Source of the DNA: Sulfurimonas sp.
Lineage (GTDB): Bacteria; Campylobacterota; Campylobacteria; Campylobacterales; Sulfurimonadaceae
Assembly (NCBI RefSeq): GCF_028714655.1
Contig: NZ_JAQTLY010000008.1
Span: forward strand, 1-64,000
Length of the DNA: 64,000 nt
Direction: 5' to 3'
Position numbers and translations under genes: made by a program. Shown one piece after another: positions 58,361-64,000 of this stretch (the stretch's first letter is position 1; every line of letters starts with the position of its first letter). The notes under the pieces are model-generated. The model ran no database searches, had not been told where the DNA came from, and saw nothing but the letters and a program-made list of their open reading frames with translations.

Positions 58361-59963
58361 TAATTCCTTCAAGATATTCACTTTCAAAATATTTTATGGT
58401 GCTAAGAACGGGATTTGGAGCGGTTTGTCCGAGTCCGCAGAGGCTTGTGCTTTTTACAAATTCACACATCTCTTTTAGAAGTTCAAAATCGCTCTTTGTT
58501 GCCTCTTTTTTTATAAATTTATCCAAAAGCAGTGTAAGTTCCGTCGTTCCTACGCGGCAAGGCGTACACTTTCCGCAAGATTCACTTCTGCAAAAATCCA
58601 TAAAAAATCGCGCAATCTCAACCATATTTGAACTATCGTCAATTACTATCAAGCCTCCGCTTCCCATAATGGAACCTGCATTTTTAAGGGATTCATAGTC
58701 TACATGCAAATCTAAAAGCTCTTTTGGAATACATCCTCCGCTTGGACCTCCCGACTGAATGGCTTTAAATTTTTTTCCATCGGGAATTCCGCCGCCGATT
58801 TCATATATAAGCTCTCTTAGAGTCGTTCCCATAGGTACTTCAACAAGTCCGGTGTTTTTTATGTGTCCCGTCAGCGCAAAAACTTTTGTTCCGCTTGAGT
58901 TTTCTGTTCCGATATCTCTGTACCATGCACCACCGTTTTTAATAATGGGTGCAATGTTTGCTAAAGTCTCGACATTGTTAAGAACAGTGGGTTTGCCCCA
59001 TAGACCGTAATCTGTTAAATGAGGAGGCTTTTGCCTTGGATTGCCGCGGTTACCCTCAACCGAAGCGATAAGTGCAGTTGCTTCTCCGCATACAAACGCA
59101 CCCGCACCAAGGCGAATCTCAATGTTGAAACTAAAGTTGCTGTGGGCGATATTTTCTCCCAAAATTCCAAGTTTGGTTGCCTGTTTTATGGCTCTGCCTA
59201 ATTTCTCAACCGCCAAGGGGTATTCGGCTCTAACATAGATATAACCTTTATTTGCACCGCATGCATAACCTGCAATTGCCATTCCCTCTAACACTCTGTG
59301 CGGGTCGGACTCCATAACGGCTCTATCCATAAAAGCTCCGGGGTCGCCCTCATCGCCGTTACAGATTATATACTTTTGTTCACTGACAACTTTTGAGACG
59401 CTCTCCCATTTTATACCCGCAGGATAACCTCCGCCGCCGCGACCGCGCAGAGCGCTTGTTTTTACCTCTTCTATAACATCTTTTGGCATCATCCCGTCAA
59501 GTGCTTTAAACAGTGCTTCGTATCCGCCGTGAGCTATATAGTCTTCAATATCATCGGGGTCAATTATTCCCGTATTTTCAAGGACTATTTTGGTTTGTTT
59601 TGTAAAAAAAGGTTGAGTGATATCGCACATTTTATCTTTAAGCAAACCGCCGTTTTGGATGCTCTCAACTAAATCTTTTGTGTCTGAAGTCGTAATCTTT
59701 TCATACAGAGTGCTGCCATCTCCTCTGCAGTGAGAAACCAGCGTGCCGTTTGCGCAAAGTCCGTTACAGCCGACATTTTTTATTTTGTATTTATCTTCTA
59801 AATCTCTGTTTTGCAGTTCATCTTGCAGACTTTTTCCCAACTCTGCAGAACCCAGAGAGATACAGCTGCTTCCCATGCAGACTCTCAGCTCTTGGCGGCT
59901 GTTGCCGCTAGCACACTTTTTTTTATCGGCGAGTTCTTTTAACTCATTTAAAGATGTAATCAT
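58350..59963 (-). CDS. hoxF: NAD-reducing hydrogenase diaphorase subunit HoxF
   Basis: Flavoprotein that exchanges electrons with NAD(H). The 537-residue protein has an N-terminal thioredoxin-like [2Fe-2S] domain (CMGSSC, then VGCNGLC) and the NuoF-type FMN/NADH core (RGRGGGGYPAGIKW and GDEGDPGAFMDR). It ends with the [4Fe-4S] motif SCGKCTPCRVGT. It overlaps hoxE by 4 bases and hoxU by 11. Confidence 0.95.
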   Translation of the reverse strand: MITSLNELKELADKKKCASGNSRQELRVCMGSSCISLGSAELGKSLQDELQNRDLEDKYKIKNVGCNGLCANGTLVSHCRGDGSTLYEKITTSDTKDLVESIQNGGLLKDKMCDITQPFFTKQTKIVLENTGIIDPDDIEDYIAHGGYEALFKALDGMMPKDVIEEVKTSALRGRGGGGYPAGIKWESVSKVVSEQKYIICNGDEGDPGAFMDRAVMESDPHRVLEGMAIAGYACGANKGYIYVRAEYPLAVEKLGRAIKQATKLGILGENIAHSNFSFNIEIRLGAGAFVCGEATALIASVEGNRGNPRQKPPHLTDYGLWGKPTVLNNVETLANIAPIIKNGGAWYRDIGTENSSGTKVFALTGHIKNTGLVEVPMGTTLRELIYEIGGGIPDGKKFKAIQSGGPSGGCIPKELLDLHVDYESLKNAGSIMGSGGLIVIDDSSNMVEIARFFMDFCRSESCGKCTPCRVGTTELTLLLDKFIKKEATKSDFELLKEMCEFVKSTSLCGLGQTAPNPVLSTIKYFESEYLEGINDD

Positions 59964-60433
59964 TTTATCATCTCCTCTATCTCACATAAAGAGTCTTCAA
60001 CAGTCACTTTGCCTTTTGGCACATTGTCATAAACAACAACCGGAGCAAGGGAACATGAACCGAAGCATCTGGCACTTAGAAGCGACAAAACATTATCGGG
60101 AGTTGTTTCACCGACTTTGATACCGTATCTTTGTTCGATTTTTTCGAGTATTTTATTGGAGCCTTTTATATAGCAGGCAGTTCCCATGCAAACAACGACA
60201 TTGTGTTTGCCTTTTGGTTTAAGCCTGAAATAGTTGTAAAATGTGGCAACACCGTAAACTTTTGAGTAGGGAAGCCTTAATCTTTGTGCTATAAACTTTA
60301 GAGTATCGATACCCAAATACCCGAATGTCTCTTGCGCGGTATGAAGAGTCTCAATGAGAGCGCTTTTGTCATACCCGAGTTTTTTCATGCTTTTTTCAAG
60401 CGTGTTATATCTATCGTCCGTTGCTGTTGACAT
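59960..60433 (-). CDS. hoxE: NAD-reducing hydrogenase subunit HoxE
   Basis: NuoE-like [2Fe-2S] subunit, 157 residues. It has the helical N-terminal part and the thioredoxin-like C-terminal domain with VCMGTACYIKGSNKILE and SARCFGSCSLAP, which supply four Cys ligands. ATG 60433 is preferred because AAGGA lies 9 bases upstream; the frame runs back to 60478. It is the first gene of the hox operon and is divergent from the hypB operon. Confidence 0.93.
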   Translation of the reverse strand: MSTATDDRYNTLEKSMKKLGYDKSALIETLHTAQETFGYLGIDTLKFIAQRLRLPYSKVYGVATFYNYFRLKPKGKHNVVVCMGTACYIKGSNKILEKIEQRYGIKVGETTPDNVLSLLSARCFGSCSLAPVVVYDNVPKGKVTVEDSLCEIEEMIK

Positions 60434-60520
60434 CTTAAAATATCCTTTGTAGGAAACTTTCTCAATTATAAGGAACAATTGATTAAAATAGTCTAATCTT
60501 TATAGAATAGGGGTACTTTT
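60434..60520. promoter_or_regulatory. Divergent promoter region between hoxE and the hypB operon
   Basis: On the minus strand a TATAAT near 60467-60472 lies before hoxE. On the plus strand TTGATT (60479-60484) and TATAGA (60501-60506), 16 bases apart, lie before the small ORF at 60521. Shared control of hydrogenase and nickel-insertion genes is plausible. Confidence 0.55.
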
Positions 60521-60694
60521 ATGAAATACATAGTGATTTTTCAACTTTTGCTAGGTAGTCTGTTTGCTCACGGCAAAGAGCATGAGCATTTGCACTTTTT
60601 TTCCTCTTTGCATGCGGAGTATTTTGTTTTCTTTATAGTCGGGTTAGTCGGCGCTTATGTCGTTTATGACAAATTTTTCAAGGATAATAGATAA
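60521..60694 (+). CDS. Small His-rich membrane protein upstream of hypB
   Basis: 57-residue protein. It has a signal-like first helix (YIVIFQLLLGSLFA), a His-rich stretch (AHGKEHEHLHFFSSLHAE), a second membrane helix (YFVFFIVGLVGAYVVYDKFF), and a basic end. A GGGG site lies 7 bases before the ATG. Its TAA overlaps the hypB ATG (TAATG), so the two are coupled. The His cluster near the membrane suggests nickel binding. This is an inference; no family was recognised. Confidence 0.72.
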   Translation: MKYIVIFQLLLGSLFAHGKEHEHLHFFSSLHAEYFVFFIVGLVGAYVVYDKFFKDNR

Positions 60695-61449
60695 TGTGTA
60701 AAGATTGCGGATGCGGCATAATAGAACATAGATATGAACATACTCACGAACACTCTCACGATATGCAAACTATCCATGCAAATCCTCAGTTAAACGACGC
60801 AAAAACTATCGAAGTAATAGAGAAGATTTTAGATAAAAATGACCATGAAGCTTCTCATAACAGAGCGCATTTTGAGAGTCACGGAGTGTTGGCGATAAAC
60901 ATTATGAGCAGTCCCGGGAGCGGAAAAACGGCACTTTTAGAGAAGTTTGCCCAGATGGCAAAATTTAAGTTCGCCGTTATAGAGGGCGACTTGCAGACCT
61001 CAAAAGATGCAGATAGGCTAAAAGCCAAAGGAGTAGAAGCTTATCAGATACAAACCGGCAGTGCGTGTCATTTGGATGCTTTTATGGTTCATAAGGCGCT
61101 GCATCATATCGATTTAGATGCGGTAGATGTCTGTTTTGTAGAAAATGTCGGCAACCTTGTATGTCCTGCCTCTTACGATGTCGGAACACACCTAAACATA
61201 GTCCTTGCAAGTGTACCGGAGGGAAATGACAAGATAGCAAAATACCCTGTTATGTTTCGCAAAGCCGATTTAGTGCTTATCACAAAAACAGACCTTTTGC
61301 CTTATATAGAGTTTGATGTAGAAGCAGAGAAAAAAGAGGCGAGAAAACTAAAACCAAATGTCGATATCTTAGAAGTAAATATAAAAGATGACGACTCTAT
61401 AAAAAGAGTCCTAGGTTGGATAGAGTTTAAAAGAGGGATGAGGGCTTAA
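60694..61449 (+). CDS. hypB: Hydrogenase nickel incorporation protein HypB
   Basis: GTPase that delivers nickel to [NiFe] hydrogenase precursors. The 251-residue protein has an N-terminal metal site (CKDCGCG, Cys2-Cys5-Cys7), a short His-rich stretch (HRYEHTHEHSHD), and the P-loop SSPGSGKT (residues 72-79). The conserved VENVGNLVCPA segment, with a metal-binding Cys, follows. Its 3' end overlaps the convergent flavoprotein gene by 4 bases. Confidence 0.96.
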   Translation: MCKDCGCGIIEHRYEHTHEHSHDMQTIHANPQLNDAKTIEVIEKILDKNDHEASHNRAHFESHGVLAINIMSSPGSGKTALLEKFAQMAKFKFAVIEGDLQTSKDADRLKAKGVEAYQIQTGSACHLDAFMVHKALHHIDLDAVDVCFVENVGNLVCPASYDVGTHLNIVLASVPEGNDKIAKYPVMFRKADLVLITKTDLLPYIEFDVEAEKKEARKLKPNVDILEVNIKDDDSIKRVLGWIEFKRGMRA

Positions 61450-62645
61450 GCCCTAGCTATATGTTTTGCAGCCAGATATCCGCTTGCCCATGCAAATGCA
61501 AAGTTGTATCCTCCGCGGCGACCGACTACATCTAAAACTTCTCCGCAGAAGTAGATGTTTTTTTGTTTAAGCGATTCAAAAGTTTTTGGGTTTATCTCCG
61601 TCGTATCGACTCCGCCGCCGCTTACTTCTGCATGGCGAAAACCGTGAGTACCGCTTACTTCAAAGCGCCAGTTTAGCATCTGATTTGCTATTTTTTTGGC
61701 AAGTTTTACGCCGATTTCATCTTGGCATAAAGAGGCTGAAATATCCAACTCTTCCAAAATTCCTGAGGCTATTTTTGTCGGAACAAGCCCTATTAGAATA
61801 TCAAAAATCGTCATTTTTAGCGATGAGGTTGCTAGTTTGTTTATGTGGGCTGAGAGTTTTTGCGCGTTGAGGTTTGGAAGCAGGTTTACGGATATGCTTA
61901 CATGCGAAAACTCCATCAAAGCTGTACTTGCCATCTGTGATATATCTAAGACGGCAAAACCGGAGACACCGTAGTCTGTAAAGAGTATATCACCGCTGGA
62001 AGTTGCTTCTTTTTTATTGTTGACAAGCAGTGTAACTTCGCCCTCTATCTTTGCTCCGCTCATCTTTTTTGCAATGTTGGAGTTTAAATGAAGTTGTACC
62101 AAAGATGGATATGTCGGAATGATGTTATGCCCAAACTCTTTTGCAAACTCTAAACCGTCTCTGTTTCCGCCAAGATGTGAGGCTGCTTCTGAACCGGTTG
62201 CTACGACGACGGAGTCATACTCACTAAGTAATTTTTTTATATCACTGATTTTTTTATCGGTATGGATAGCTACACCAAGGTTTTTTGCATGGCTAAGAAG
62301 CAGAGAAGCGACGCTTTTTGCTTCATTGCTTAGAGGATATACTCTTCCGTCATCTTTAATATCAAGTAAAAGACCGATACTCTCGCAGAACTTCTCAAAC
62401 TCGCCAAATCCGAATTCTTTAAGTGCAAACTCTACAAATAACGGATTTTGCGAGAAATAATCATTTGGGCTTAGGTTTTTGTTTGTAATATTGCAGCGAC
62501 CGTTTCCCGATACTAAAATCTTTTTGGCACATTTTGCATTTTGCTCAAAAACATCAACACTTAGAGATTTTTTTGCGCAAAATATGGCACATAAAAGTCC
62601 TGAAGCTCCACCGCCTATGATTGCTACTTTTTTTTCTTTTAACAC
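61446..62645 (-). CDS. BaiN/HI0933-family NAD(P)/FAD-dependent oxidoreductase
   Basis: Flavoprotein of 399 residues with an N-terminal FAD-binding motif (VAIIGGGASGLLCAIFCAK), the family string VSGNGRCNITNK, a second nucleotide segment (DSVVVATGSEAASHLGGNRDG), and the C-terminal GEVLDVVGRRGGYNFAFAWASG. The physiological substrate of this common family is not established. Confidence 0.9.
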   Translation of the reverse strand: MLKEKKVAIIGGGASGLLCAIFCAKKSLSVDVFEQNAKCAKKILVSGNGRCNITNKNLSPNDYFSQNPLFVEFALKEFGFGEFEKFCESIGLLLDIKDDGRVYPLSNEAKSVASLLLSHAKNLGVAIHTDKKISDIKKLLSEYDSVVVATGSEAASHLGGNRDGLEFAKEFGHNIIPTYPSLVQLHLNSNIAKKMSGAKIEGEVTLLVNNKKEATSSGDILFTDYGVSGFAVLDISQMASTALMEFSHVSISVNLLPNLNAQKLSAHINKLATSSLKMTIFDILIGLVPTKIASGILEELDISASLCQDEIGVKLAKKIANQMLNWRFEVSGTHGFRHAEVSGGGVDTTEINPKTFESLKQKNIYFCGEVLDVVGRRGGYNFAFAWASGYLAAKHIARA

Positions 62646-62730
62646 AAGTTACTCTTTTTTAAAAATTATAAGGATTGTACAATAGATATGAGTTACATTA
62701 AGATGAAATGAATAAAATGTTTGAGAGAGG

Positions 62731-62756
62731 AAGAGCAACACAATCGTGCCGCTCTT
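62731..62756 (-). terminator. Hairpin after the Lys/Ala-rich protein gene
   Basis: On the minus strand AAGAGCGGCAC pairs with GTGTTGCTCTT (two G-U pairs) around GATT. The 11-bp stem lies 6 bases after the stop of the small gene. There is no long U tract, so it may be a terminator or an mRNA 3' stabiliser. Confidence 0.6.
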
Positions 62757-62761
62757 AGAGA

Positions 62762-62953
62762 TTACTTAGAAGTTGCTTCTTCTGCTGTTTTGTTTTTTTT
62801 GTTTTTTTTAGCTTTTTTAGCTTTTTTAGCTTTTTTAGCATGAGAAGTTTTTTCTGATTTTTCTACTCTTTCACCTCTTTCAGATTTAGGAGTTGCAGCG
62901 AAAGCTGAAGTAGTTAGACCAAGAACGATAGCAAGTGCGATAATTTTTTTCAT
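62762..62953 (-). CDS. Small exported Lys/Ala-rich basic protein
   Basis: 63-residue protein with a signal peptide (cleavage near residue 19, AFA-A) and a mature part made almost only of Lys, Ala, Glu and Ser, including four KKA-type units and a KKNKKNK run. The DNA has a 9-bp tandem repeat (about 62802-62839). A basic exported peptide could bind cell wall, nucleic acid or polyanions. AAAAAAGGA precedes the ATG. It is probably a separate transcript from the kinase gene. Confidence 0.75.
   Translation of the reverse strand: MKKIIALAIVLGLTTSAFAATPKSERGERVEKSEKTSHAKKAKKAKKAKKNKKNKTAEEATSK
62802..62839 (-). repeat. 9-bp tandem repeats in the Lys/Ala-rich gene
   Basis: About four units of TTTTTTAGC (plus-strand reading) encode Ala-Lys-Lys repeats. 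T-rich tracts within them are prone to slippage, which would change repeat number by three residues or shift the frame. Confidence 0.75.
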
Positions 62954-62975
62954 AAATTAATCCTTTTTTGATGTT

Positions 62976-62990
62976 TACACTTTTTGTGTA
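62976..62990. promoter_or_regulatory. Inverted repeat upstream of the Lys/Ala-rich gene
   Basis: Arms TACAC and GTGTA enclose TTTTT in the 53-base gap upstream of the small basic protein. It could be an operator or part of a leader; the gap also has a minus-strand TATAAA sequence. Confidence 0.35.
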
Positions 62991-63006
62991 GAGGAATTTT
63001 ATATTA

Positions 63007-63999
63007 TTAAGTGTGAATTATTCGTGAATTATTCCAAGTTAAAGTAAAAGTTGTTCCGATATCTATTTTTGATACTGCTTCAATTTCTATATCGTACAAA
63101 TCACACAATGATTTTACGATACTAAGTCCAAGCCCAAAACCGCCGTTTGAGTTATCAAATCTTTTGTAGCGTTCAAAAATCTCTTTTGATTTTGATTGGT
63201 CAAATCCAATTCCCGTATCTGAAATGCTAAACGAATTTTCATTCAATTCTATCTTTATATTTCCATTTTTCTTGTTGTATTTGATAGCATTAGAGAGCAG
63301 ATTGTCAATAATCCTGCCCATGAGTCGTTCGTTAATCATAATTTCGCACTCTCTTAGCTCTTTTGTAAAGCTAAGATTTTTTGTAGATGCCAACGGCATA
63401 AAATAATCTATTCGTTGCAAAATCAGCTCTTTGAGATTTGTTTTTTGAACAGGATAGTGCTCGGAGGAAAACATTGTAAATGTTAGGTCGTTATAGAGAT
63501 GTGAGAGTGTTCTTGTTGCGATTAACATACGATTTGTTGATTTTAGATTTTTTTGGCTTAGTTCGTCTACTTCCATTGTCTCAAGGCTCATTGAGAGAAC
63601 AGAGATGGGAGTGTTTAGCTCGTGAATCGCATCCGTGATAAATTTGTTTAGCAGTTCAATGTATTGACGCAGAGGACGCAAGAAAATTTTTGATAAAATA
63701 AATATTACTGCACCAAAAAAGACAATAGAAAAAATCAAAACAATAAGTATTGTTTGTTTTGTTTTGTTTAACTCTTCGTCTATCGCATCCCCTCTGACTA
63801 TAAGATAGTGAATATTTTCGATATTTTCCAGTTCAATAGTTTTAATAAAAAAATAGTGAGTGTCTTCTCTAAAAAAACCTTGTTTAAACTTAACTTTAAA
63901 GGGAGCAGGATTTGGATATATGATATTCTTGTTTTTGTCCATCATAGCAATATCAAATTTTGGATGGTGCAGTAAATATTCATCCAAATCAGCTATATT
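63007..63999 (-). CDS. Sensor histidine kinase (5' partial)
   Basis: Two-component sensor whose N-terminus lies beyond the window: the frame is open to the edge, ahead of a TTG at 63987. Visible parts are a periplasmic segment, a membrane helix (TILIVLIFSIVFFGAVIFIL), and an H-box (FITDAIHELNTPIS). The ATP-binding domain follows (N-box DNLLSNAIKYNKKNG, G1 ISDTGIGFD, G2 GGFGLGLSIV). Ligand and partner regulator are not visible here. Confidence 0.92.
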   Translation of the reverse strand, partial: NIADLDEYLLHHPKFDIAMMDKNKNIIYPNPAPFKVKFKQGFFREDTHYFFIKTIELENIENIHYLIVRGDAIDEELNKTKQTILIVLIFSIVFFGAVIFILSKIFLRPLRQYIELLNKFITDAIHELNTPISVLSMSLETMEVDELSQKNLKSTNRMLIATRTLSHLYNDLTFTMFSSEHYPVQKTNLKELILQRIDYFMPLASTKNLSFTKELRECEIMINERLMGRIIDNLLSNAIKYNKKNGNIKIELNENSFSISDTGIGFDQSKSKEIFERYKRFDNSNGGFGLGLSIVKSLCDLYDIEIEAVSKIDIGTTFTLTWNNSRIIHT

Positions 64000-64000
64000 T

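Overview
The window looks like chromosomal DNA from a member of the Campylobacterota, most like Sulfurimonas or Sulfuricurvum. The basis is low GC, the order atpD-atpC-exbB-exbD-tolA-tolB-pal-cpoB, a clade II nitrous oxide reductase cluster of Wolinella type (nosZ-B-D-G-C1-C2-H-F-L-Y), an NAD-linked hoxEFU/hoxYH hydrogenase, and short leaders with AAGGA-type ribosome binding sites. No database search was possible. Names rest on motifs, gene order and family knowledge.

Layout. 1-7539: end of the ATP synthase operon, the Tol-Pal envelope system, SlyD and a Fis-like regulator. 7549-13321: housekeeping genes (fabD, a nitrilase-type amidase, mqnB/mtnN, a ttcA-like gene, an M48 protease, prmC). 13376-18614: a plus-strand accessory locus with a tandem-NosL protein, a small membrane protein, a MacB/LolCDE-type ABC transporter, an eight-helix membrane protein with an HHCPFC motif, a NosL lipoprotein and a Crp/Fnr regulator. 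18652-28860: the nos cluster on the minus strand. nosZ has its own Crp/Fnr-type palindrome and is separated from nosB by a strong terminator and a second long hairpin. 28966-31026: a three-gene set (membrane sensor-like protein, Crp/Fnr regulator, periplasmic protein) upstream of nosZ. 31111-35065: ftsZ, ftsA and a PpiD-like chaperone.

35223-42365: bioA, an ArsR regulator divergent from a truncated rhodanese and a DsrE-like protein, dnaJ, mltA, recR, mlaA and mlaC. 42557-45217: a GH17-GT2 fusion glucan synthase. 45243-60433: a bidirectional [NiFe] hydrogenase operon on the minus strand (hoxE-F-U, then Y-H and its protease). A block of almost exactly 10 kb lies between hoxU and hoxY. It carries a type III restriction-modification system, a small HTH protein, a TPR protein, a RhuM protein, two toxin-antitoxin pairs and an ORF6N protein. 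60521-61449: a small His-rich membrane protein and hypB, divergent from hoxE. The window ends with a BaiN/HI0933-type flavoprotein, a small Lys/Ala-rich exported protein and a partial sensor kinase.

How it fits together. The organism appears able to reduce N2O in the periplasm, with dedicated electron-transfer (NosG, H, C1, C2) and copper-handling (NosL, D, F, Y) factors, and to exchange electrons between H2 and NAD(H). The most unusual parts are the NosL-rich transporter locus and the defence/toxin island that splits the hox operon. That island contains shuffled copies of an ORF6N gene tail, a repeated structured 3' module and a 23-bp direct repeat at three cassette edges.
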